In this document: positions 49,426 through 60,672 of the stretch, in pieces | Numbering within the stretch: the stretch's first letter is position 1 | Layout of the letters: the number at the start of each line of letters is the position of its first letter | The notes under the pieces: generated by a model | The model's input: only the letters and a program-made list of their open reading frames with translations | The model's database searches: none | What the model was told of the DNA's origin: nothing | Program-made: the position numbers and the translations under genes | Source of the DNA: Tubiluchus corallicola | Taxonomy: Eukaryota > Priapulida > Priapulimorpha > Priapulimorphida > Tubiluchidae | Direction: 5' to 3' | Length of the DNA stretch: 64,000 nt | Assembly (NCBI GenBank): GCA_030141605.1 | Contig: JAQGDQ010000162.1 | Span: 310,001 to 374,000 of the forward strand

Positions 49426-50227
49426 GTAAGAGTGCCATATTGTTAAATAATCAACTAGCAAAAAACATTTGAAAATAGTTGTGCTGTTTGAGGTTGTTAG
49501 TAATCGGGGCACCTACTTGAAAATTGTTACTGTATCACATTTGTGCATTCCATTAGATATTAACATGTTACATTTTCGCAAATTAAAATCAAAATCAAAA
49601 AATTAATTGCTAAGTTATAAAATGAGTTTATGTATGGCAGTGATGCGGCTGAGTAATGTTGTACAAAAAGTTTGGACAAGCGAAATGAATCTTAATTATA
49701 AACATTTAGTAAAAGCAAAACTATTCCCTAATGTGAAACATTGTGTCAATCACTTATTTAGCTTTTACGTCTCTAAATCGACTAGCGCAAAACCCAATGA
49801 CTTATGTGATTATTAAAATAGTATTAAAATGGTCTCATTTTTGTCTAATTAATGCCCGTTAAATCGTTCCAATTTATGGGAGTGTGATCCTTTTATCTTT
49901 ACCTGAGATCAAAATCTCAAAAGTCTACCCTTGTGCAGTTGGGGTACGTATCTCGGCTCATGTATAACCGTCCCAAATGCCATAGCATTAGCAACTGTAT
50001 CATTGCTGGCCTTTTTATGAACATATAATTATTATTATCATTTATTACGTACTCGAAACGTAACAGTGCACATCAGAAATTTTTTTAAAACTAGAATAGA
50101 TGCTGTGGATTTTTGCTTTTCTTTATATGCTTATAAGCAGGTAATTTAGCCTCCGAGCGTCTCCCTGCATCAATGATTTGATGATTTTTTTATGTAAACA
50201 TTTGTTTTTTATTTATTGTTTGTGTGT

Positions 50228-50332
50228 GATGTGAATTAAATTAAATTAAATTAAATTAAATTAATGTACAATACATGTTTCACACACACACACACACATA
50301 TACACAAGCACGCACGCACACACACAATAAAA
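50228..50332. repeat. AATTA pentamer and CA microsatellites
   Basis: Five to six AATTA/TTAAA units, then an interrupted CA run. Possibly a retroposon tail. Confidence 0.85.
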
Positions 50333-51257
50333 ACAAATTTAAAGAATACAAAATGACAAAATAATTAGACTAGTGGCACAGTAACGAAAAAAGATAATTA
50401 GCAGGTTAACACAAAACCTGGTAATTGACTAGCACTAATAATAATTCATTAGCTACCGAATAAACTGGCATGGTCACTCTCCCAAAGAGAAGGTAACTGT
50501 TTTTTTTATCTTACTACAAGTCGGCCTTGATGAATTAAAAACAATATTATAAAAATTGCCAATATAGCATAAAATAAAACCCATATATGGTGGCAAATTA
50601 CCTGTAGTATAATTTGAAATAGTTTAAATTGCAGCTAGGTAACATTATACGTTTTTCATAAAGCTTCACAAATCTGCAGTACAGAGATGTTGCAAACAAG
50701 CTGATGTCAGTAATAAAAGGCAAAAGTCTAGCATGTGTCACATTGGATAAGTGCCAAAACCACCCAACTGCATTTAATCAACCATTTTCCACCCGCTTCA
50801 CTTTTCTTCATTCCAAGTTTAATTGATATTAAATTCTGGCAAAATGAATGTGTCTTAAGCTGTTTTCAGTAGCTGCAATTCAGAAAGTATAGCATATTGT
50901 AAAAACGTTTGAAAGATCAGGTTTGCTTGTTCTCTGTTGTAGAGTAAAATGCATCTCAGCTAGAATATGACATGATAAATTCACAGTTGAACGGCTTGTT
51001 ATAGAGCAATTATTTGGTGAAAAAATATTAAAACATGTTTTTTTAAATTTAAAATTCAGTATGCAACACACCGCCTATATATTTATCAAGATGTACAAAA
51101 GGAAAATGGATGCAGTCGCTATTTTGTCACGTTTACCACACTTGCCAAATTATCATTCAGCTTGCGTTTACTTGTCTCAAGGCCTGATTTCTTTTGCAAT
51201 TATTAAAAGTTATTCATCTTTAAGCAAAAAAGTAGTGTCAATGCTTCTTTTCTGCAG

Positions 51258-51348
51258 CATTTTGACTTCAAGTCCTGAGATTAACAGCCCCTCTCCGGAA
51301 GAAGCAAACCTTAAAGTGGAAGCAGATGCAGTTGAGTCTTACAGAGAA
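51258..51348 (+). CDS. Possible small acidic exon
   Basis: Bounded by a strong acceptor (cttcttttctgcag) and donor (GAGAA|gtaaga) and open in one frame (ILTSSPEINSPSPEEANLKV and on), with an acidic, coding-like composition. Its start phase fits the TSP1 first-half exon, but its phase 0 end does not fit the exon 75 bp downstream, so its place in any transcript is unclear. Confidence 0.25.
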
Positions 51349-51423
51349 GTAAGAATAATTATTCAAAATGTATTATTTATGATGAATCATATGAATATAA
51401 TATGAGAGTATACTATTTTTTAG

Positions 51424-51625
51424 GCCAGAGAAACTTAAAACCGAAAGCAAGACACTGAAGAATTGCAGCTATCCCTGTCCACGTAAAAGCAATATATGGT
51501 GTCAGGTGCTTCTTAATGGCGAACTTTGGTACGACAAAAAATCACGATTTTCTCACCACTGCAATCTGCAAAAAATATTGTTGGTGATATTTGTTACAAA
51601 GGATGTAGATTACATTAAATTATGA
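51424..51625 (+). CDS. TSP1 repeat, second-half exon with Cys tail
   Basis: After acceptor ctattttttag the frame reads PEKLKTESKTLKNCSYPC, completing the TSP1 repeat begun at 49305 (junction Gly, then C...C). It continues as RKSNIWCQVLLNGELWYDKK and a further Cys pair before TGA at 51623. The tail is shared with the broken copy at 48818 and is not a domain I recognise. A possible donor at 51583 would end the exon earlier. Confidence 0.5.
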
Positions 51626-51847
51626 TGATTTCATTTATGTGACCAGAAATGTCTTTTTCTAAAAATGACTATACATCAGTTGCTTTTCTTATTCTGTTTT
51701 AGTTCTGCTTAATGGTCATCACTGCCACTAATGATCTTGACCGCCAACACGTATTCTTTCATTTGAAATCACTTGCCTCAACATTCACACTGATATGCGT
51801 ATTAACTTCTTATAACTTCTAATAATCTGTTTATTGTTGTGTTTTGT

Positions 51848-52245
51848 TTCTCTCGGAAGGCTCGTAGAGAAAACCAGAAAACACGCCGTCAACTAAAACT
51901 AGTTTATTTAGCGAGAATTCTACAACACAAAAGTATGAATGAACGTGAAATGATTACAGTAAACGTGAAAATCTGGAAAACGTTTAAGTATATCTGAAAA
52001 TGTAAGTATACAAGAGAATGTGTAAGTATACGTCCGTGCGAGATATGCGTGCTCCCTTATCAGCGGCCTGCTTCGCCGTATATAGCGCGCCCAAGAAGCT
52101 TCCAGAAGTAATGTTCCAGAACATTCCAGACGGTAAGACGATCATTCCAACGGAACATTCTACAATGTTCTATGTAATTCTAATAGATGCCAACGATCTC
52201 CACAACAATAATAATGGTCATCTGATAACTTCTAAGTTCTGCAAT
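51848..52245 (-). mobile_element. Solo LTR candidate with heat-shock elements
   Basis: On the minus strand, GGAATGTTCTGGAAC-type inverted pentamers are followed by TATATA (52079-52084), then AATAAA (51903-51908) and a short T-rich/GA end near 51850: U3-R-U5 order. No internal retrotransposon sequence or second LTR adjoins. The exact ends are not fixed. Confidence 0.5.
52099..52170 (-). promoter_or_regulatory. Heat-shock element cluster
   Basis: GTTCCAGAACATTCC (52113-52127) is a perfect run of alternating nTTCn/nGAAn pentamers, with CTTCCAGAAG (52099) and CATTCCAACGGAACATTC (from 52144) beside it, all within 100 bp of a TATA box. Confidence 0.6.
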
Positions 52246-52409
52246 CAAGTCGACGCCATTTTAGGTTTCGGTTTTTATTAATTGAATGATGAATTCAAAT
52301 TACAGTCTGACTGTCAGAGGTTAACATAGTCTATACCCAACTTTATTTAGTATAAATGTTTAAACTGAACGAGTCACCAATACATAAATTCTGTAAATTC
52401 AATAATTAT

Positions 52410-52690
52410 ACTATAAAGGAAAGGACAAGTCACTTAGCATTTTAGGTTTATTTTATTGTTATCACTTAAACTTAGAAAAAGATAACAAAGAAATTTGCAC
52501 AAAAACTGTCTATAAAGCATAAAGTTAATCTATTCTCCCATTGTACAAGAACTGTCAAGTGTGAATGGGCATTCAAAATGAATGAGATCTCATTAACTAC
52601 ACGAAGCACTTATCAGACTTTTTACTAAATCCGTTTAACATTTTTGTGAACACTAAAATAAAGCTAACTTTCTAGAAGACTAGGCATTTT
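52410..52690 (+). repeat. Dispersed repeat, copy 2 (first at 42760)
   Basis: Shorter partner of the repeat at 42760-43260, with the same blocks in the same order. Confidence 0.6.
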
Positions 52691-52870
52691 CTTTAAAATA
52701 ATTAATTTTTATTTACCAGATCTTCAATGGTTTAACTCTAAATTGACAATTTTAGTTTTGCGCACAGTACTACAATGCTTATTGGCACCTGTTTGAGCTT
52801 TGAATGTTTCTGTATAATTATACATTTATTGTTTTCCCTTTAAAACTAAATTGGTAAAATTGTTTTACAG

Positions 52871-52973
52871 GCTAAAGAGCTGCACATACTACTGCGGAAG
52901 GGGATATGTTCTAAATCTCAATGCATTTCAATGTATTACGAGAACTGAAGCACTAAAAATAAAAACTAACTAA
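52871..52973 (+). CDS. Possible third TSP1 second-half exon
   Basis: Acceptor ttgttttacag is followed in the same phase by LKSCTYYCGRGYVLNLN, which keeps the C...C spacing of the exons at 48818 and 51424 but is shorter ahead of the cysteines. The frame closes at TAA (52971). Likely a diverged copy; only the splice site, phase and Cys pair support it. Confidence 0.3.
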
Positions 52974-53459
52974 ACAGCAAATGTGCGTATAAGAACAATT
53001 TGCGTCTAGAGTAAATGATTTATAATCAACCAGGTGTTGGAAAGAAATCATATTGAAATATATCAATATTTTGTTATTGTTGTAAACAATTGTCACAAGT
53101 GAATGTTTTTTCAGTTATGCAACTTTCTTAGCAATCGTCAGAAGCTTTGTAAACCTCTTGAACTCACAAATAAGTTCCTTCAAAATCAACAGCAACATTA
53201 TTAAACACTAAACAATCAGAACAACCAATACCACAACCAGGCTGTTAATGCTACACATCCCATCATAGTGCTGCCATCTATTTTGGCAATGTATTGTTTA
53301 CAATTAGCCCAACGCCCTGGCTAACCGAATGTTAAAACTGTTAAATTATTGTAAGCCATCATCTTAGTTGGTTATAGCAGTTCTGATATTCAAGTATTAT
53401 TTGTGACTTAATTTTTTTCATTTTGAGTGGCGTTGGGAAAAACGAATTCCTAAAATGAA

Positions 53460-54514
53460 AATAACAACCAGCAGCCATTTAAGGAACGACGTGTTTTTTT
53501 AGATACAAAACACAACGTTTTGGCCAGTTATGGTCATGTTCACAAAGCAATCTTCCTAAATAAAAATACACGGTATAAAAAGCACAGCAATGAACATTGT
53601 GAGAGTGAAATAAGGCAAAATAATTATTACTAAATTGTGAACTTCTAGATCGTGTGATTCAAAGCCAAATGACATACAAAAGAAAGTTATGTTACTCCAA
53701 CAAATTTCATTCTCTGACTAATTAATGCGCGTGGGTGGAAATAATAGAAACTTTTGAACCAAACATAAACAACACTGTAAACGAGCAGGTACAACCAGGG
53801 CCTATTTCAGCCTAAGCGAGGCCCGGGGAAGTGGGGTGTGTGAGGCCCCCAAATTTTTGAACTGCTAGAACGCCGGAGAAGCATTTTCGAAGAGAAAATA
53901 TGGAGTTATACAGTTGTTAAAGGAAAGAACAATTGAAAGAAAAACTGCTTTATTCTCAAGACCAGTCCTTAATACTTGTCAAATAGTCAAATCAAAAACA
54001 ACATCTTTGCAATATGTAATACCGTACTCTCACTTCCGTACAAGTGTTAGAAATTCCGAAACTGAAAACAGCTGAACATCGGCACCGAGCCGCACAAGGC
54101 AAACGGCGCGCGTGCGGCAAGAGAGAGGGAGAGAGGAGGCAGTATGTTCGCATAAAGCAAAAAAAGTTACCTCGGCGCGAGGCCCCCCTGAAGGGTGAGG
54201 CCCCGGGGAAGTATCCCCACTTCCACCCCCCCTTGAAATAGGGCCTGGGTACAACCACTAGTTCAAAATAATTTCAGGGGCAGAGAAGAAAATTGATCAT
54301 TAAGCTCTGGCTGAAACTGTTTTTTATTTAAAAGAGTTTCAAAAATAAGCAAATCAAAGTCGTTGTTAGCAGAATCTAAAATTTTGAAATTGCGAAGTCT
54401 AAATGTGTGTTTTGTTTGTGAACTACGCTCACGGATCGACGAGTGTGGCACTGATTTCATTTGCCTGCCAGTAACAATCGACCTGCTCCAATGCTCATAT
54501 TTGCGAACTTCCAA
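53460..54514 (-). mobile_element. Penelope-like element: GIY-YIG tail and 3' end, interrupted
   Basis: The 54514-54263 frame ends SSIRERSSQTKHTFRLRNFK, DSANNDFDLLIFETLL and FSSLPLKLF, the C-terminal part of the GIY-YIG endonuclease region of Penelope-like elements. After the stop a hAT element is inserted. Beyond it the minus strand has GAAGATTGCTTTGTGAAC and CCAAAACGTTGTG, the noncoding text typical of such 3' ends. The RT domain is absent. Confidence 0.6.
53796..54247. mobile_element. hAT nonautonomous element with perfect 8-bp TSD
   Basis: Ends CAGGGCCTATTTCA and TGAAATAGGGCCTG are a perfect 14-bp inverted repeat of hAT type, flanked on both sides by GGTACAAC (53788-53795 and 54248-54255). 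452 bp, G+C-rich at its ends, no transposase. The intact duplication implies a fairly recent insertion. Confidence 0.95.
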
Positions 54515-54726
54515 GTTGTGTTACTTGTGTTACAACATTTTCGTTGTAAATGATAATGAAGAGAATAGAATATTCTATGTTCTATTATTCTATATTCTAG
54601 GTTCTATGTTTTGTGTTTGAATTACGTTGAACAATGACAGCTAAATACGAAATTGGATTTCCTAAGAAGAGCAATTTTATAATGTTCTGAATGGATTGAC
54701 TAATTACCTTTCAAATTACTTCGTGC

Positions 54727-54921
54727 TCAGCTGGCCACATGGCTTTGACTCTGAGCCCTCAATTTGCATTTGAAAATACTAATATTTGTGGCACTAACCA
54801 CATTGTCTGACAAGGCATTCCAGCAGGGAATAACTCTCACTTTTTTGATGAAAACTGGCTTCAACTCGTTCAAAATTTTGCAGCAATGAATAAGATCTGT
54901 TGTTTTGCCTCTCTTATGCAC
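54727..54921 (-). mobile_element. CR1-like LINE C-terminal remnant
   Basis: KRGKTTDLIHCCKILNELKP then IPCWNALSDNVVSATNISIF matches the C-terminus of CR1/L2-type polyproteins with an internal deletion. Lies just 3' of methyltransferase C. Confidence 0.65.
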
Positions 54922-54991
54922 ACTAGGAAACGTATCTTAACAGAAGCAACAATGACTGATTAAGAACAAGAAGCTATTTAAATACACTCTG

Positions 54992-57900
54992 CTACAATTT
55001 AGTTGCAGTAACAACTAAACAATACTTGGCATCGCACAAATATGCCTCCAGTTTCGAAGTTTCATTGGTCTTCGTTTCTACATCAGCCATTCCTGCATCA
55101 GTTAGAGCATCAAGTACCAGTTCTTTATCAACTGGCATGCAATGCAGTTTCTTTCCACCAACGTACCAGAAACTTTCCTCACATATCGTTGTCATTACTA
55201 ATTTGCCACCTGGTTTCAGCAGCGTCATCACGTTTTTTATACATTGTCTATACTCGGCATGGGTTTTAGAGGCGACCTCTATGGCAAAATTGGAAATGAG
55301 AACATCAAAAGTGCCCCGGTGAGAAGGAGTAACAGGATCGCTCCTGTTTGCATCACATTGCTGGATTTCCTTTACGTGGTTTCTCACTTGCTTCAGACGT
55401 GTTTCGTATTTTTCCAGGAGTTCACTAAAATTACATAAGAAAAACTTTAGCTTTAAAATTTTTTTAACGAAGTTTGCTATAGAGATGGAAATGGGTCACC
55501 CAGTGTGACCCATTACATACTTTACCCGCCGATGATCCAGACCCAATCTTACCCATATTCAAGACCGTACAGCTACAATGTGACCCACAATGTTTAATAA
55601 TAAGCTATTATACGTGTAATTTTTGCTTAAGTCGCTTGGGCCTTGCTTCAGACCCACCCTAACGTAACCCGACAGAAAATTATGACCCAAGTAACTCACA
55701 ACCGTTAACTCAAGGATCCCATTTCCAGCTATGGTTTGCTTTGTCTGCTTTTGCTTGTCAAGTGTATGGAGCCTGCGTGTTCATCTTAAGTGTATAATGT
55801 GATTACATTTAACCCTCGTCTAGACTGCCAGGGCCAAGGTGTACGTGAGTAAGTAACATGCAAAAGTGGTTAAATGACGGCTTCAATTGTGTGATACCGA
55901 TGAAATTGAATTTACGTGATTCTTGAGTGACACGCTTTCCTGATGAGATTTATCCAATCGGCAGCCTGAATGTTTTGCAAGTGACTACTTTTAGAGCGCA
56001 AACCTTTGTTTACTGGCAGTTTTCGATAGCGGAAATGCGCGTCTTAAGTGTATAATGTGATTACAGTTAATCCCCGTCTACGGCTTTTTACATTAATTGT
56101 TCAGAAGCAACAAGCCGTTATGCATTCATGATTGATCAGTTTATTTCAACTAAAAGCCATATGCAAACATATACATAAATTACACACATACAATAAAATT
56201 TAAACTATAGCGCACAATCTAAAACTGAAAAAAATCGCATAAAATTAGATATTCGGGTAAAAAATTATATGCAAATTAGAAGTACCTGCGACCACTGCAA
56301 CACGAAGTTAGACCTGTATCGCCTGTCAGATACAGAACCATTAGTTATAAAATTATAGCTTTTTTCGTGATTCTTGAACAGATACTATATGCAGGTTTTC
56401 TTCTTATTACAATGAAATGTGGAACAGGGTTCATTGCACGCATATACGAAGCTCTAGTGTCATATTCGTAATTAAAAAATTCTAACATCAGTATTATATG
56501 CAGGTCTAAGTTTACGATTATATTGTACAATTTAAATTTCACCCATAGTCTAAAGCAGTAGAACAGACTACAATGTGATCGGAATAATACCTCTTTGACA
56601 TTCAGAGAACTCATGTTCTGGAGAGAACTTTAGTTTTAAATCTTAATCTGTGGTTCTACAGTCCACCTACGACCACATTCTACAGTTTACCTGAACTAAA
56701 GGTGGTGAACTGGGTATATATATACCTAGGTGACATTCTTGAGTACCTCCCAGTATGATGCGCGCATTACTGCCAATTATACGAACTTTCTTTGAAGGGC
56801 AACTAATTTATTTGAAGGGAATAAAATCTCATTCAATCTCATTATGTGGCCTGTAAAATGTAAAATGTAAAAACATATTTTGCATTTTAAAGACTACATA
56901 ATTTTATGTTTTAGAGTCCAAATAATGCGGTTGACTAACTGTTGCCTTTCAATTAAATTAGTTGCCCATCATGGAAAGTTCGTATTATTAGCAATAACAC
57001 GCACGTCATACTGGAAGGTATTCAAACCTGTCACCCAGTTCACCACCTTTAGTTCAGGTAAACTGTAGAATGTGGTGTGGTCGTAGGTGGACTGTAGAAC
57101 CACAGATGCACGTTTCTACATAAACTAAAATAAACTTATGTTAACATATATATATATATGTGTTAACATAAGTTTATTTTTAAAAAGTTATTAGTCTGCC
57201 TCAGTGTGTATTTTGAATTCAAATTAGATTCCATTTTGTTTCTCTGCTGTGTCTGAGGGACCACATTCACATTTGCGTTACATTCATAATTTTCTGATTG
57301 CAAAAATTTGTGTAAAATCTTAGGAGAATGTAAACAAAAATTCTACGTGTGTTCAGATGCAGGGACCCTTTCCGTGAATCTGAGAAGATTAGAGAATTTA
57401 TAGAACTTAGCAAAGTCAAGAAATATTTAGAAACGTTGTCTTATTAATATGTGTGTAAACATATATTTTTTAGCATAAGCGTAGTTCTAAAGATGCTGTA
57501 AGTCTCAATTTACCTTTCTTCATTGTTTTAATTTGTGGATGCTATAATTTTTAGTCGATTGAATAGTCTTTTTGAATAGTCCCTTGTATGTAACAAAAGT
57601 CGACGTAAGTTACTTACAGAATTATAACAATATGCTCAAGTTTCGCAACCTCAATATTACACGTATAAATCTTGCCCAGAAATGACTTCATAACTACCTC
57701 TTACTTGAAGATTGTATTATGAGATCATAATAGTTGCTCCAGTCAAAAGGATATTCACCCGTTTCTTTCCACTGCTGAAGTAGTTTAATGTTGGGTTCTG
57801 CATAATCTGCCATGACTATGTCTGTAAAATTGTCTCCAACTGAAAGCACATAGGCCAAAGTAGGGCCACATCCGAAATCCAACAGCCTGCTACCTGGTAA

Positions 57901-59231
57901 CCCTTCTCCTGTTTGCATACAATTACTATTGTCAGCAAAATTCGGACATTTCAAAGTATGTGCTAGAATGTCAAAAATAATTTGTGATATTCTAATAGTT
58001 AGTAGTTTTACGAGGGCGAAATGCCATTTATTTTCGACACCCCTCTACATTGTGATGGTTCGACACAGGATTTCAACATTAAGCTTGAACATTTACTAAG
58101 ATTGTCACAAAACTTAAATTTTATTTTAAATATAGCAATCATTTATTATCTGCTTACTTCCAGTCTTTAGCCATAATGCGAGGAACTGATTACCATGAAA
58201 ACCCTACAAGGGCTAGAGAAACATGCACGTCCACCTAACTTACATTTCATATTTCCAAATCGTTCTTTGGCGTATGTCATTTTTTCTTTAGTTAATAATC
58301 TTCCAAATCATGTAACTGATAAAGTTTATACTTATGGTTACAAATCCTTCACCAAGTAAATTATTTTTCCATAATACTTATTCTGATATTTGTATACTTG
58401 ATGTATACGCACTTTATTTAAGTAGTCGTTAATTAAGTTGATCCCATGTGTGCTATATTATTATTTCACTTCAGGTTATGTATGTTCATACTTCAATCGG
58501 TAAAATCCTATAGAGTAACAGTATTGATAGTTAACATCCGGTATGAAAAATTGTTCATTGATCATCATTGTTTCGTCATCGTTTGTCCCCATCTATCAAA
58601 CAATTGTATTCTGTTGTACGCTATTTATGTTAATGGTCAGGGTGGCCCGTACGGTTTGCGACTTTTTGTCATGTATGGGTCTCTCAGTCCCACATCTGTA
58701 CGTAAACCATGTATAATGTTTCCAAGTTGTAGATTTGTGATGTTGGTTAAATAAAAAATAAAAAAAATAAATGAAAATAGCCTTAACTAAAATCTCACTA
58801 GTAAAAATAAGGATTATATTAAATGCACACAAACACATGTAATAAAAAGCACACGATTACAGAGCTATAATTACATTTACGCGATTATCACGTAATATTT
58901 ACATTAATATACAATCAATAAACAAGTTAATTAAAGTTTATAAGTTTAAATAATAAAATCATTAGGTATACGGAATAAAATTGAGCTCCATAAAGTAGAA
59001 TGAATATATGTATCACATTCTAAATAGATTTGATATACAAATTAAAACGAATAAAAAGTCGACACTTGCGCATACGTACGTCAAAATTAACTATACATAT
59101 ATCGAAATAGTCTTCGTACCTTGGTGAAAGACTTCTCGGTATTTTGCAAATACATTTTCATATTCGTTTAAGTACTCAACAAAGTGTTCATTTAAATAAG
59201 CAACGCTGTCAAAGTTTTCACAGTCAGCCAT
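54992..59231 (-). CDS. NNMT/PNMT/INMT-family methyltransferase, copy C
   Basis: Exons 59231-59120, 57908-57698 and 55424-54992 give 251 aa, in phase, with the array's standard structure. The introns are larger because they absorbed a small hAT element (55480-55733), a long-TIR element (56646-57107), a palindrome and a LINE tail. Motifs are LLDFGCGPTLAY, VMADYAEPN, CDANRSDP, FDVLISNFAIEV, LLKPGGKLVM and CEESFWYVGGKKLHCMPVD. The exon 2 donor (AAGAG|gtagtt) is weaker than in copies A and B. Copy C is the probable parent of the truncated copy D. Confidence 0.85.
55480..55733. mobile_element. Small hAT-like element in methyltransferase C intron 2
   Basis: Ends TAGAGATGGAAATGGG and the complement CATAGCTGGAAATGGG. 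Flanks GTTTGCTA and GTTTGCTT match at seven of eight. The interior is rich in TGACCCA/GGGTCA-like words. No ORF. Confidence 0.8.
56646..57107. mobile_element. Long-TIR foldback element, methyltransferase C intron 1 side
   Basis: Inverted arms over 100 bp long start ATCTGTGGTTCTACAGTCC and run past GTGAACTGGGT to CCAGTATGA. The left arm has a 15-bp insertion (ATATATATACCTAGG). It lies in intron 1 of copy C (57909-59119 is the rest) or just 3' of exon 2, within the gene. No ORF or TSD identified. Confidence 0.85.
57127..57180. repeat. Perfect palindrome, 20-bp arms
   Basis: AAAATAAACTTATGTTAACA and its exact complement flank a 14-base TA loop, 20 bp from the foldback element above. Confidence 0.95.
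58270..58770 (+). mobile_element. LINE 3' remnant in methyltransferase C intron 1
   Basis: LVNNLPNHVTDKVYTYGYKS resembles the W.NLP..V......F...L end of L2/CR1-type LINEs, followed by a noncoding stretch and an AATAAA-rich end near 58755. Confidence 0.4.
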
Positions 59232-59569
59232 GATGAAACTCACAGTGCACTATGCACTTTCGTCTATGTTTTTTACACTTCGGATATGAGCAAATACAGC
59301 TTACTTAAGCAGCCTAATCAAATATTGAACGCGAGCGTATTTTATGTTTTTTTTGCGTAATGTTTTCTTTTTTGTCTGTATTCCATTAGGATTAGGTATC
59401 GTACTATAGGGGCTTGGAATGATATTGCAAATATGAGGAATGATATTACAAAAAGAACGAAAAAACTCAAGTTCATTGTGTCAAGTAAACTATAACGTTT
59501 GTTTCTTCTACAGTCAGAACGGTAATACATTTGTCAAATTAAACAGTATAAAAACTTACAAGATCCCAA

Positions 59570-59930
59570 TGATCTTCCAAACGCGTTGACTGCATCTTGT
59601 CTGCATACTAGCCATTGTTTTACTCACATAAATCAGGGAGAGATGGGTAGGACATCTTCTAAGATTACCAAATGAAGCACCAATAAGAATCGCCTTAAAG
59701 AAAGCCTTAAACTTTGCAAAAAACTACCTGGTAAACCTACGACTTGGGTAGCTAAGATAACTAAAAATTTTCAACAACTTCAACCATATCCATCTTTAGG
59801 AGTAGAAGAACTTACGCTGTCAGTTGCAGATAGAAGTGGGTGGAACGCTCTGATAAATGTTGATACCTCAATGCCTACAATATTTAAGATTTTGAGGAAT
59901 GAGATTTTGAAGAAAGAAAAAGTCAGGTAG
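59570..59930 (+). mobile_element. LINE C-terminal remnant (GHLLR, TW, DRSGW motifs)
   Basis: RWVGHLLRLPNEAPIRIAL then, after a frameshift, KLPGKPTTWVAKITKNFQQL and VADRSGWNALINV: the ordered end of a LINE polyprotein. Lies 340 bp upstream of methyltransferase C's start codon. Confidence 0.65.
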
Positions 59931-60263
59931 GATGGCAATGCCAAGCCAAACGCATGGTTCAAATGGCAGCACCGTCCAATAGTATATTCGCGATGCTGGC
60001 TGTTACACATAATACTGTGTTTATTCTGGGAACAGTTCTAAAAAATTGGGCTCGAGTCGCAGCAGACGTGCAAAATTTCCAGACTTTTTCCCGTTTAGTA
60101 CATTGTTTTTCGCATTTATGTGATTTTCAATTGTTATCTGCGTTTTGTAAGGTGCCTTTATATTTAATTCTTTGATGAAGCATTAATGAGTTTTGTGAGT
60201 TTGTTTTGTTGAACTTTTGACTAGCAGGAATTTAAAGCAGACAATAGATATACTTATCCATGC

Positions 60264-60646
60264 AATAAGTCTTTTCACACTTTCAGCGATTGATGGTGTT
60301 CGTGAAAGGTCAAGGGTTAAATGAACTAGACAACGCAGTCGTGTACACTTTACAACGCCTTGCAGCCCATGCTATTGCAATAGTAACATTTTTAACAGCT
60401 AACAAGAATCTTACCTGGTTTATTTTTTCTTGTTCCCAAGCAAGATTCTACTAGTAAATCACTCTACGTATAAACTAGTATGTACTTAAATCCACGTAAA
60501 ACAACTAAAGTTATTCAACTGATACAACAGACGGCTTTGCTTACAAACATGTCATATGATGGTTGTAGTTAAGACTCGTTGCTGGGGTCCGCTTAACCCT
60601 TGACTTACAGTAACTGCGCGTGAGTATAGCGAAACGGTGAAAAGCT
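60264..60646 (-). mobile_element. Foldback family F1, inverted copy
   Basis: The reverse complement follows the copy at 5369: AAGCTTTTCACCGTTTCGC, GCAAAGCCGTCTGTTGTATCA, GATTTACTAGTAGAATCTTG. Sits next to the broken methyltransferase D. Confidence 0.75.
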
Positions 60647-60672
60647 TCAGCATAATTATGTTGTTCTAATTT

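Noticed and set aside
49237-49512. Minus-strand 91-codon frame
   Set aside because: Shadow of the TSP1 first-half exon on the plus strand.
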